Shown here: positions 1 through 6,340 of the stretch, in pieces
Layout: each line of letters opens with the position of its first letter
Numbering within the stretch: position 1 is the first letter of the stretch
Assembly: GCA_014379395.1 (NCBI GenBank)
Contig: JACMLV010000907.1
Span: forward strand, 1-9,344
Origin: Burkholderiaceae bacterium
GTDB lineage: Bacteria; Pseudomonadota; Gammaproteobacteria; Burkholderiales; Burkholderiaceae_D
Direction: 5' to 3'
Length of the DNA: 9,344 nucleotides
The notes under the pieces: model-generated
Told to the model about the DNA's origin: nothing
Database searches by the model: none
The model's input: the letters and a program-made list of their open reading frames with translations, nothing else
Program-made: the position numbers and the translations under genes

Positions 1-155
1 ACCGCCGCGCACCACGTCACCTACGCGCACCACGTCACCTACGCGCACCACGTCACCGCCGCGCACCACGTCACCGACGCGCACCACGTCACCGACGCGC
101 ACCACGTCACCGCCGCGCACCACGTCACCGCCGCGCACCACGTCACCGCCGCGCA
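1..155. repeat. 18-bp tandem repeat, about 8.6 copies, running off the left edge
   Basis: Eight full 18-bp units (first unit ACCGCCGCGCACCACGTC) follow head to tail from 1 to 144, and a ninth breaks off at about 155. Only unit positions 4 and 5 vary, giving GC, TA or GA; the other 16 positions are identical in all eight full units. Because 18 is a multiple of three, the array is open in several frames. One plus frame reads Thr-x-Ala-His-His-Val, another Arg/Leu-Arg-Ala-Pro-Arg-His, and one minus frame reads Asp-Val-Val-Arg-Val/Gly-Gly. The second plus frame stays open from 3 to a TGA at 342-344 with high third-position GC over 168-248, so the array could belong to the end of a gene entering from the left. 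That frame would overlap the convergent lipoprotein gene by about 95 nt, so coding is not established. The near identity of the units points to recent expansion. Confidence 0.9.
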
Positions 156-249
156 GAACACGCGTCGATCCGCGCCTCCCTCGGCGTGGTCGATCGCGCC
201 GTCGAGCACACCGTCAACGGCGCGGCGACCGCCCAACGCGCGCGCGCGA

Positions 250-600
250 CTACCGGCAGAGGCACGCCTCGATGGGAGCCTCGAGCGGCGTATGGAGCGA
301 CGGCGTGCAGGTGCCGCGCACGAGATCCCGTCGGCGCACCTTGAACTCGGTTCCCACGCGGATCCTTTTGCTATCGAGGCAGGCGTTCGCGAAGCGCAGC
401 TCATCGTAGGCGAGGAAGGTCGAGGGGCCGCCGGTGGTCCACCGGTAGGAGGCGTTGGTGCAGCCCGCGCCCGAAGGCGCGAGCGCTGTGACTTCCACGG
501 TTCCTCTCGTCTCCGCATAGCTGCAGGGGCCGCCGGCTTGACCTTCGCCGCAGGCAGCGAGGAACAGCAGGGCGGTGAGGGCTCTCACACACGTGCTCAT
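250..600 (-). CDS. Small cysteine-rich lipoprotein of unknown function
   Basis: A 116-residue product. Its N-terminus is a clear lipoprotein signal peptide: Met, one Arg at position 6, a hydrophobic stretch (residues 7-16) and the lipobox Leu-Ala-Ala-Cys with the lipidated Cys at 17, followed by Gly-Glu. The mature part of about 100 residues holds six further cysteines (26, 47, 74, 98, 113, 115), which suggests disulphide bonding outside the cytoplasm. No Asp at +2 argues against inner-membrane retention by the E. coli rule, though that rule may not hold in myxobacteria. I recognise no family. The ATG at 600 is chosen because the signal peptide starts directly there; a GAGG lies about 12 nt upstream, so the ribosome site is weak. 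It is divergent from the acyltransferase gene across a 74-bp gap. It is real by its signal sequence, but its function is unknown. Confidence 0.75.
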   Translation of the reverse strand: MSTCVRALTALLFLAACGEGQAGGPCSYAETRGTVEVTALAPSGAGCTNASYRWTTGGPSTFLAYDELRFANACLDSKRIRVGTEFKVRRRDLVRGTCTPSLHTPLEAPIEACLCR

Positions 601-674
601 AGCTGGAAACAGCCTCGTCCCGCGCGCTCGCGCGCCAGAGACACCGCGGCGCCCTCCGCGATATCAGCGGGGGG

Positions 675-1610
675 ATGGCCGCCGAAGCAAAGCCACTGCT
701 GGCACAGCGCGAGACACGCGCGGGCAAGCGGCTCAAGCGGCTGCTGCGCTTCGGTTTGGTGAAGGTGGCGCTGGCGCTGGTCCGGCTGCTGCCGCTCACG
801 GTGGCAGCGCGGCTGGGCGAGGCGCTGGGAGCGTTGGCGTCACGGCTCCTGCGCGGTGAGCGGCGCAAGGCGCTCGAGTCGCTCGCCATTGCGTACCCTG
901 AGGCGAGCGACGCCGAGCGCTCCGCCCTGATGCAACGCTGCTTCGGCCACCTGGGCCGGATGGTCCTCGAGCTCGCAAACTTCGCGCAGCTCGACGCGGC
1001 GGGATGGGTCGACTGGCCTGCGGAAGATCGCGCGGTGCTCGATGCGGCGCTCGCTCCGGGCAAGGGCGTGGTGTTCGTCACCGGCCACGTGGGCAACTGG
1101 GAGTTGCTCGCACGCCATGTCGGCCGCGCGGGGTACGGCGCCTGGGTGGTGGGTAAGGAGACCTCGGATCCGCGCACCACGGCGCTGGTGGACGAGATGC
1201 GGGCGAAGGGATCGCTCCACACCATCTGGCGCGGGCGCCCCGGAGCGGTTCGCGAGATGTTGCGCGCGCTCAAGGGCGGCCACCTTCTCGGCTTCCTGAT
1301 CGATCAGGACACCTCGGTGCAGTCGGTCTGGGTGCCCTTCTTCGGCAGGCCCGCCAAGACGCCGCGCGCCGCCGCGGAGCTCGCGCTGCGCACCGGAGCG
1401 ACCGCGATGCTCGGCTTTTGTGTCCGCACACCCGAGGGCCGGTACCGCATCCGGATGCAGGCGGTGGAGACTCCCCACACCGACGATGGCGAAGCCGACG
1501 TGGTGGCGCTCACTGCAACGCTGACCGCCGGGATCGAGGCCGCCATCCGGCAGACTCCCGAGCAGTGGGTGTGGATGCACCGGCGCTGGAAGTCTCTGCC
1601 CGAGGCGTAG
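675..1610 (+). CDS. LpxL/HtrB-family lysophospholipid/lipid A acyltransferase
   Basis: A 311-residue inner-membrane acyltransferase of the LpxL/LpxM (HtrB/MsbB) family, which moves a fatty acyl chain from acyl-ACP onto lipid A or a related lipid. The N-terminus has a basic stretch (about 15-25) and then a hydrophobic segment (about 26-48) suited to a membrane anchor. The catalytic HX4E motif is His138-Val-Gly-Asn-Trp-Glu143. Further family marks are Ile-Asp-Gln-Asp at 209-212, Pro-Phe-Phe-Gly at 221-224, and the C-terminal Pro-Glu-Gln-Trp-Val-Trp-Met-His-Arg-Arg-Trp-Lys at 295-306. Length fits the family (about 290-320). The ATG at 675 follows a run of six G directly, too close to be an ideal ribosome site, but no better start is seen. 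The next gene begins 5 nt after its stop, suggesting one transcript. Whether the acceptor is lipid A or another lipid cannot be told from sequence, so no gene symbol is given. Confidence 0.9.
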   Translation: MAAEAKPLLAQRETRAGKRLKRLLRFGLVKVALALVRLLPLTVAARLGEALGALASRLLRGERRKALESLAIAYPEASDAERSALMQRCFGHLGRMVLELANFAQLDAAGWVDWPAEDRAVLDAALAPGKGVVFVTGHVGNWELLARHVGRAGYGAWVVGKETSDPRTTALVDEMRAKGSLHTIWRGRPGAVREMLRALKGGHLLGFLIDQDTSVQSVWVPFFGRPAKTPRAAAELALRTGATAMLGFCVRTPEGRYRIRMQAVETPHTDDGEADVVALTATLTAGIEAAIRQTPEQWVWMHRRWKSLPEA

Positions 1611-1615
1611 ACGCG

Positions 1616-2437
1616 GTGGCCCGTGTGTCGTTCATCCCGCCTCCTGGCGCAGCGGCCTTCTGGGAGCACCCCGACGACGTGGAGGCGCTCGAGGTGTGGG
1701 CCGACACGCTGCTCGAGCGCGGCGACGTGCGCGGCGAGTTCATTCACCTCTCCCTGCTCTCTGCGCCGAACCTCGCGCAGCAGGCCCGCACACGCACCCT
1801 GCGGGGCCGCAGCACCGCGCTGGTGGGACCAGCGAAGCCCTACTTGGGCGCCTTCTCCCTCGGAGCGAAGGGCCTGGTGACGCAGGCAAGCTGCAGCGGC
1901 CGCAAGCTCATCGACGGCTTCGCGCACCTCGCAGCGCTCAACCCCCGCCTGGCGCTGCGGGTGCTGTCCCTTCGCGGGGAAGCGCAGCTGGCCGCAGTGG
2001 CGGCGCTCCCGCTGCGGGCGTTCCGGACGCTCCATCTCGACGGCCTTCGCCTCGGCGACGCGAAGTTGAAGGTGCTGGCGCCAGCGCTCGAAGGGGTGGC
2101 GAACCTCAGCCTGTCGAACAATGCGCTCTCGGGCGACGCGCTTTCGGCGCTGCGGCCCTATGCGGGGCGGCTCGAGGCGCTGGCGCTGGGCACGTCGTAT
2201 TCGCAGAACGCGCTGGGGCGCTCCATCGTCGACGCCTGGGCCGAGGCGCTGCTGGACATCGAGGCCTTCGGCGCGCTGCGGGTGGTGAGCTTCCACAACC
2301 ACCAGGCGCCGCCGAGCAGCCGACAGCTCGAGCGACTGCGCGCGCTGCCCAACCTGCGGCGCATCCTCCTGAGCTTGCCCATCACCGACCCCGACGAGCT
2401 CGAGCGACTCAAAGGTGCGGCCACGGGGCCTGGCTGA
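1616..2437 (+). CDS. TIGR02996-domain protein with leucine-rich repeats
   Basis: A 273-residue protein of unknown function. Residues 14-50 match the TIGR02996 repeat-companion domain: an acidic His-Pro-Asp-Asp, then Val-Trp-Ala-Asp-Thr-Leu-Leu-Glu-Arg-Gly-Asp and Arg-Gly-Glu-Phe-Ile. In known proteins this short domain sits ahead of leucine-rich or other repeats and is common in myxobacteria and planctomycetes. Residues about 112-195 show degenerate LRR spacing, clearest at 161-176 (Val-Ala-Asn-Leu-Ser-Leu-Ser-Asn-Asn-Ala-Leu), and leucine-rich helices continue to the end. The frame is open upstream to 1418, inside the acyltransferase gene. I place the start at GTG 1616, with GAGG at 1602-1605 as a likely ribosome site; GTG 1625 is an alternative. 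No signal peptide is seen, so it is probably cytoplasmic. It is likely co-transcribed with the acyltransferase, 5 nt upstream, but no functional link is evident. Confidence 0.82.
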   Translation: MARVSFIPPPGAAAFWEHPDDVEALEVWADTLLERGDVRGEFIHLSLLSAPNLAQQARTRTLRGRSTALVGPAKPYLGAFSLGAKGLVTQASCSGRKLIDGFAHLAALNPRLALRVLSLRGEAQLAAVAALPLRAFRTLHLDGLRLGDAKLKVLAPALEGVANLSLSNNALSGDALSALRPYAGRLEALALGTSYSQNALGRSIVDAWAEALLDIEAFGALRVVSFHNHQAPPSSRQLERLRALPNLRRILLSLPITDPDELERLKGAATGPG

Positions 2438-2905
2438 ACGACTGGGTCGCACCGGCGTTCGCCTCCTTCGAACGGGCGTGTCGGGCTCGCGACGCGAGGC
2501 GCAGGCGGGAAGCCCGGAGCAGCGGCGGCAGGCCTTTCCGTCTGAAGCGACTCAAGCCGAAGACATCTCGCGTTGGCGCCTCGGGCTCAGCTGGAGGTCG
2601 ACGGCGTGCTCGAGCCGTTCACGCTCAGCGGCGAGGGCGAAGGTCGCTGGAGGTCAGACTGATGCCGTGACCGCTCGCTCAGCGCGCTGCGCCGTCCGGG
2701 GTTGTGCTCGACGCTGAGCCGCCATCCTTCGAACGCTCGGCGGTGAGCCGCCGTCCGTCGCCGCTCGGCGCTGCGCCCCCGAGGCCTCCCCGCCGTCGTC
2801 CTCCTGGTGTGCGCCAGTCGGCAGCTCCTTGCCGGACGGGGACACAAGCTAAGGCGGCTTTTCAGGCGCTCGGCGTTGCGCCTCCATCCGGCGACGCGCT
2901 CGGCG
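2438..2905. other. Gene-free, repeat-rich stretch ending at the genome junction
   Basis: About 470 bp in which I find no convincing gene. Open frames here have no start with a ribosome site and do not look like any protein I know. A short plus-strand frame from 2546 to the TGA at 2660-2662 has protein-like composition (Leu-Glu-Val-Asp-Gly-Val-Leu-Glu-Pro-Phe at about 2591-2620) and high third-position GC, but no start, so it may be a gene remnant. The second half (2676-2911) is dominated by short GC-rich repeats described separately. The right boundary is where AroB-like sequence begins. This is most likely intergenic DNA of the left-hand organism. Confidence 0.6.
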
Positions 2906-2911
2906 CTGCGC
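2676..2911. repeat. Family of short GC-rich direct repeats (core CGCTCGGCG)
   Basis: The 9-mer CGCTCGGCG occurs at 2734-2742, 2762-2770, 2867-2875 and 2897-2905. Three copies extend to 15 nt as CGCTCGGCG-C/T-TGCGC (2762-2776, 2867-2881, 2897-2911), and a looser version lies at 2676-2693. In addition 2714-2742 and 2743-2770 form an imperfect direct repeat of about 29 bp, each beginning TGAGCCGCC and ending in the core. The last copy overlaps the point where AroB coding similarity begins, so it is the probable site at which two sequences were joined. Confidence 0.6.
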
Positions 2912-3829
2912 GCGCCGCTCGACGCGGCCGGCAAGGAGGTGATCGAGATCGTCCTGCCGGACGGCGAGGAATACAAGAACTGGGCCAGCCTGATGCAGAT
3001 CTTCGACGCGCTGCTGGCCAACAAATGCGACCGCAAGACCACCCTGGTGGCGCTGGGCGGCGGCGTGATCGGCGACCTGACCGGCTACGCCGCCGCCAGC
3101 TACATGCGCGGCGTTCCCTTCATCCAGGTGCCGACCACGCTGCTGGCCCAGGTCGACTCCTCGGTCGGCGGCAAGACCGGCATCAACCATCCGCTGGGCA
3201 AGAACATGATCGGCGCGTTCTACCAGCCGCAGGCGGTGATCGCCGACACCGGCACGCTCGACACGCTGCCGGCGCGCGAGCTGTCGGCCGGCCTGGCCGA
3301 GGTGATCAAGCACGGCGCCATCATCGACGCCGTCTTCTTCGACTGGATCGAGGCCAACATCGGCAAGCTGATGGCGCGCGACCCGGCCGCGCTGGCGCAC
3401 GCGATCGCGCGCTCGTGCGAGATCAAGGCCGAGGTGGTGCGCCAGGACGAGCGCGAAGGCGGCTTGCGCGCCATCCTGAATTTCGGCCACACCTTCGGCC
3501 ACGCCATCGAGGCCGGTCTCGGCTACGGCCAGTGGCTGCACGGCGAGGCGGTCGGCTGCGGCATGGTGATGGCGGCCGAGCTGTCCTGCCGCATGGGCTA
3601 CATCGAGCGCGCTTGCGTCGAGCGCGTGACGGCCCTGGTGGCCGCCGCCGGCCTGCCGGTCAAGGCGCCCGACCTGGGCCTTGACCGCTGGCTCGAGCTG
3701 ATGGAGGTGGACAAGAAGAACGAGGGCGGCGCGATCAAGTTCATCCTGCTCAAGCCGCTCGGCAGCCCGAGCATCGGCAGCGTGCCGCAGGAACATCTGC
3801 TGGCCACGCTGGCGGCCTGCGTCGGCTAG
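2807..3829 (+). CDS. aroB: 3-dehydroquinate synthase, N-terminus missing
   Basis: AroB converts DAHP to 3-dehydroquinate, step two of the shikimate pathway, using NAD and a divalent metal. The open frame (340 codons from ATG 2807) matches AroB only from about residue 33-38 (position 2903 on), equivalent to about E. coli residue 57. Visible marks (frame numbering) are Leu-Pro-Asp-Gly-Glu-Glu-Tyr-Lys at 50-57, the glycine-rich Gly84-Gly-Gly-Val-Ile-Gly-Asp90, Ser-Ser-Val-Gly-Gly-Lys at 118-123, and Asn-His-Pro-Leu-Gly-Lys-Asn at 127-133. The metal ligands are Glu165, His228 and His245, with His232 also conserved. The missing N-terminus of about 55 residues carries the first part of the NAD-binding fold; the first 32 residues of this frame are unrelated, and none of the lost part is found in other frames. 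The product would probably not fold or work. Next is dgt, 9 nt downstream, the usual betaproteobacterial order. It is best treated as a fragment cut by the junction. Confidence 0.85.
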   Translation: MCASRQLLAGRGHKLRRLFRRSALRLHPATRSALRAPLDAAGKEVIEIVLPDGEEYKNWASLMQIFDALLANKCDRKTTLVALGGGVIGDLTGYAAASYMRGVPFIQVPTTLLAQVDSSVGGKTGINHPLGKNMIGAFYQPQAVIADTGTLDTLPARELSAGLAEVIKHGAIIDAVFFDWIEANIGKLMARDPAALAHAIARSCEIKAEVVRQDEREGGLRAILNFGHTFGHAIEAGLGYGQWLHGEAVGCGMVMAAELSCRMGYIERACVERVTALVAAAGLPVKAPDLGLDRWLELMEVDKKNEGGAIKFILLKPLGSPSIGSVPQEHLLATLAACVG

Positions 3830-3838
3830 GCGGCGAGC

Positions 3839-4975
3839 ATGCGCGCCGAACCCGGCCTGGCTCCCTACGCGGCCCATTCGGAGCAGGGGCCGGGACGGCG
3901 TTTCGCGGAGCCGGCGCCGGCCACGCGCAGCCAGTTCCAGCGCGACCGCGACCGCATCATCCATTCGTCGGCCTTCCGCCGGCTCGAATACAAGACCCAG
4001 GTCTTCCTCAACCACGAGGGCGACCTGTTCCGCACCCGCTTGACGCACAGCCTCGAAGTGGCGCAGATCGGCCGCTCGCTGGCGCGCAGCCTGCGCCTGA
4101 ACGAAGACCTGGTCGAGGCCATCTCGCTGGCGCACGACCTGGGCCACACGCCGTTCGGCCACGCCGGCCAGGACGCGCTCAACGGCTGCATGGCGCAGCA
4201 CGGCGGCTTCGAACACAACCTGCAGAGCCTGCGCGTGGTCGACAGCCTGGAACAGCACTACGGCGCGTTCGACGGCCTGAACCTGATGTTCGAGACGCGC
4301 GAGGGCATCCTCAAGCACTGCTCGCTGGACAACGCGAAACAGCTCGGCGCGCTCGGCCTGCGCTTCATCGAGCGCAGCCAGCCGACGCTGGAGGCGCAGC
4401 TGACCAATCTGGCCGATGAAATCGCCTACAACAACCACGACATCGACGACGGCCTGCGCTCCGGCCTGATCACGGCGGCGCAGATGGAGCAGGTCGACTT
4501 CTTCGCGCGCCACCGGCGCGAGGTCGAGCGCGTCTATCCCGGCTTGCCGGGCCGGCGCGCGATCTATGAAACCTTGCGCCGCATGATCAGCGCGCTCGTG
4601 AGCGACGTGATCGACACCTCGAGCACCCTGATCGAGGCGGCCCGGCCCGACAGCGTCGCGGCGGTGCGCGCCGGCGCGCCGCTGATCCGCTTTTCGGACG
4701 GCATGCGGGCCGAGGCGGCCGAGCTGAAACGCTTTCTGAAAGAGAACCTGTACCGCCACTACCAGGTCAACCGGATGACGGCCAAGGCGCGCAACATCGT
4801 GCGCGAATTGTTCGACGCCTTCATGGCCGAGCCGATCCTGCTGCCGCCCGACTATCAGGTCAAAGACGGCGGGCAGGGCGCGCAGGCGCGCATGATCGCC
4901 GACTACATCGCCGGCATGACCGATCGCTACGCAATCCGCGAACACAAGCGGCTGTTCTCGGTCGACGAGCTGTAG
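3839..4975 (+). CDS. dgt: Deoxyguanosinetriphosphate triphosphohydrolase-like HD protein
   Basis: A 378-residue HD-domain dNTP triphosphohydrolase, which splits dGTP or other dNTPs into the deoxynucleoside and triphosphate and so helps set the dNTP pool in the cytoplasm. The metal-binding HD set is His70 (Thr-Arg-Leu-Thr-His-Ser), His99-Asp100 (Ala-His-Asp-Leu-Gly-His) and Asp193 (Leu-Ala-Asp-Glu-Ile-Ala-Tyr). The Phe-Gly-His at 106-108 and Asn-Asn-His-Asp-Ile-Asp-Asp-Gly at 198-205 are also typical. The N-terminal Arg-Asp-Arg-Asp-Arg-Ile-Ile-His-Ser (35-43) and Phe-Arg-Arg-Leu-Glu-Tyr-Lys-Thr-Gln-Val (46-55) are family hallmarks. Length fits the shorter dGTPase-like subgroup (about 370-400) rather than E. 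coli Dgt (about 505). ATG 3839 lies 9 nt after the aroB stop, so the two are likely co-transcribed. Substrate preference cannot be read from sequence. Confidence 0.93.
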   Translation: MRAEPGLAPYAAHSEQGPGRRFAEPAPATRSQFQRDRDRIIHSSAFRRLEYKTQVFLNHEGDLFRTRLTHSLEVAQIGRSLARSLRLNEDLVEAISLAHDLGHTPFGHAGQDALNGCMAQHGGFEHNLQSLRVVDSLEQHYGAFDGLNLMFETREGILKHCSLDNAKQLGALGLRFIERSQPTLEAQLTNLADEIAYNNHDIDDGLRSGLITAAQMEQVDFFARHRREVERVYPGLPGRRAIYETLRRMISALVSDVIDTSSTLIEAARPDSVAAVRAGAPLIRFSDGMRAEAAELKRFLKENLYRHYQVNRMTAKARNIVRELFDAFMAEPILLPPDYQVKDGGQGAQARMIADYIAGMTDRYAIREHKRLFSVDEL

Positions 4976-4984
4976 CGCACCGCC

Positions 4985-5005
4985 GCGCGGCCGTCCTGGC
5001 CGCGC
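4985..5005 (+). terminator. GC-rich hairpin just after dgt, possible terminator
   Basis: A perfect 8-bp stem (GCGCGGCC at 4985-4992 pairing with GGCCGCGC at 4998-5005) with a 5-nt loop begins 10 nt after the dgt stop. It is followed by CTGACACCATTTATCTT, which has scattered T residues but no clean U tract. Position and stem strength suit a transcription end for the aroB-dgt unit; the weak tail makes it uncertain. Confidence 0.4.
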
Positions 5006-5093
5006 CTGACACCATTTATCTTCCCGCCGAGCCGCTCCCGGACGCCTGCCGGGCGCGGCTACTCTGCTGTTTGGCTTCGTCAAATGTGGGAAG

Positions 5094-5180
5094 ATGGAAG
5101 CGACCATTATCAAGTGGTTCGTTGCCACCGCCGTCACCATCGCCAGCCTCTCGTTCGCGGCGGGCAGATTCATCCACTAG
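5094..5180 (+). CDS. Candidate 28-residue single-span membrane microprotein
   Basis: A short frame of 28 codons plus TAG between dgt and the convergent mutY. The peptide begins Met-Glu-Ala-Thr-Ile-Ile-Lys-Trp-Phe and continues with a hydrophobic stretch of Val, Ala, Thr, Ile, Leu and Phe to about residue 23, ending Gly-Arg-Phe-Ile-His. It would form one membrane helix. Third codon positions are G or C in 23 of 28 codons including the start, as expected of coding DNA here, although this is a GC-rich genome. The purine-rich GGGAAG at 5088-5093 abuts the ATG, closer than an ideal ribosome site, which weakens the case. No known family is recognised and no promoter is clear. Its function is unknown. 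Confidence 0.4.
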   Translation: MEATIIKWFVATAVTIASLSFAAGRFIH

Positions 5181-5185
5181 CCGTC

Positions 5186-6340
5186 TTAAAACGCCATCCT
5201 GGCCTGCGCCGCGGCGGCGTCGCCAAATAACTCCAGCAACAGCTTCTTGACCGGCGCCGGCAACGGCGCGGCGGCGATTTTCGCGCCGTCGTACCACACA
5301 TGGCCCGTCTCGCCGGCCAAGTCGAGCCGTCGCGCCAGCGTGATGCGCAGCGGCGCGATATGCAGCTTGTAGTGGGTGAAGACGTGCGTGAGCGGCAGCA
5401 GCGACTCGCGCGATTCGATCTCGCCGAATTTGCCGACCGCCCGCGCCAACGCGGCCGGATCGAGCGGCGCCGGGTCAGCGCCACCGGCCAATACATGCCC
5501 GGCCAGTTCGGGCAGCGACAGCAGCCCGCCCCAGATGCCCGCTCCCGGCCGTTGTTCCAGCAGCACCTGGCCGCGGTCGATGATGACGAGCAGGATGGCG
5601 TGCTTTTCCGGGCTGGGCTTCTTGGCTTTGCGCACCGGCAGCTCGCGCACCCGGTCGTCGGCGTAGGCCACGCAGCGCGATTGCAGCGGGCAGCGCGCGC
5701 AATCGGGCGCGCCGCGGGTGCACAGGGTCGCGCCCAGATCCATCAAGCCCTGGGTATACGATTCGATGCCTTGCGCGGGCAGCAGGGCCTCGGCGCGGCG
5801 CCACAATTGCAGCTCGGTTTTCTTCTCGCCCGGATAGGCGTCGACGCCGAACACGCGCGCGAACACGCGCTTGACGTTGCCATCCAGGATGGCGGCGCGG
5901 GTGCCGCTGGAAAACGCCGAGATCGCCGCCGCCGTCGAGCGGCCGATGCCGGGCAATTCGGCCAACAGCAGCGGGTCGGCGGGGAACACGCCGCCGTATT
6001 CTGCCACCACCCGCTGCGCGCAGCGGTGCAGGTTGCGGGCCCGGGTGTAGTAGCCGAGGCCGCTCCACTGCGCCATCACGTCCTCCACCGGCGCCGCCGC
6101 CAGCGCGGCCAGGGTCGGGAAGCGTTCCAGGAAGCGCGCGTAATAGGCCAGCACGGCGGCCACCTGGGTTTGCTGCAGCATGATTTCGGAGAGCCAGATC
6201 AGGTAGGCGTCGCGCGTGTTTTGCCACGGCAGCAGATGGCGCCCGTGCCGCCGTTGCCAGTCGATCACGGCGCGCGAAAAACTCGGGTCGCCCAACTCCA
6301 GGCCGTCCGCGTCCAGCGCCGGCTTTTGCGCGCGCTTCAC
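5186..6340 (-). CDS. mutY: Adenine DNA glycosylase MutY
   Basis: A 384-residue base-excision repair enzyme that removes adenine mispaired with 8-oxoguanine. The HhH-GPD domain is complete: catalytic Glu52 in Ser-Glu-Ile-Met-Leu-Gln-Gln-Thr-Gln-Val, the helix-hairpin-helix Leu129-Pro-Gly-Ile-Gly-Arg, and Asp153 in Leu-Asp-Gly-Asn-Val-Lys. The [4Fe-4S] loop has the expected C-X6-C-X2-C-X5-C spacing (Cys207, 214, 217, 223). Residues from about 245 form the NUDIX-like 8-oxoG recognition domain, with Trp-Gly-Gly-Leu-Leu-Ser-Leu-Pro at 270-277. Length fits the family (350-390). The frame stays open far upstream, but the start is GTG at 6340, whose GTGA overlaps the stop of the dynamin gene, so translation is probably coupled. 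It is the last gene of the minus-strand mutM-dynamin-mutY cluster. Confidence 0.95.
   Translation of the reverse strand: MKRAQKPALDADGLELGDPSFSRAVIDWQRRHGRHLLPWQNTRDAYLIWLSEIMLQQTQVAAVLAYYARFLERFPTLAALAAAPVEDVMAQWSGLGYYTRARNLHRCAQRVVAEYGGVFPADPLLLAELPGIGRSTAAAISAFSSGTRAAILDGNVKRVFARVFGVDAYPGEKKTELQLWRRAEALLPAQGIESYTQGLMDLGATLCTRGAPDCARCPLQSRCVAYADDRVRELPVRKAKKPSPEKHAILLVIIDRGQVLLEQRPGAGIWGGLLSLPELAGHVLAGGADPAPLDPAALARAVGKFGEIESRESLLPLTHVFTHYKLHIAPLRITLARRLDLAGETGHVWYDGAKIAAAPLPAPVKKLLLELFGDAAAAQARMAF

Noticed and set aside
1..155. CRISPR array
   Set aside because: The units are contiguous with no spacers and only two varying bases, so it is a simple tandem repeat.
401..1273. 290-codon minus-strand open frame
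   Set aside because: It runs opposite the acyltransferase and through the lipoprotein gene in another frame; no motif is seen.
2846..2864. Terminator-like AAGC...GCTTTT structure
   Set aside because: The stem is only 4 bp, too weak to claim.
2704..3684. Plus-strand frame overlapping aroB
   Set aside because: A shifted reading of aroB; Arg/Gly-rich product without motifs.
2849..5173. 774-codon open frame on the minus strand opposite aroB and dgt
   Set aside because: It lies exactly opposite two well-supported genes, has no recognisable motif, and such mirror frames are expected where GC-rich codons dominate.
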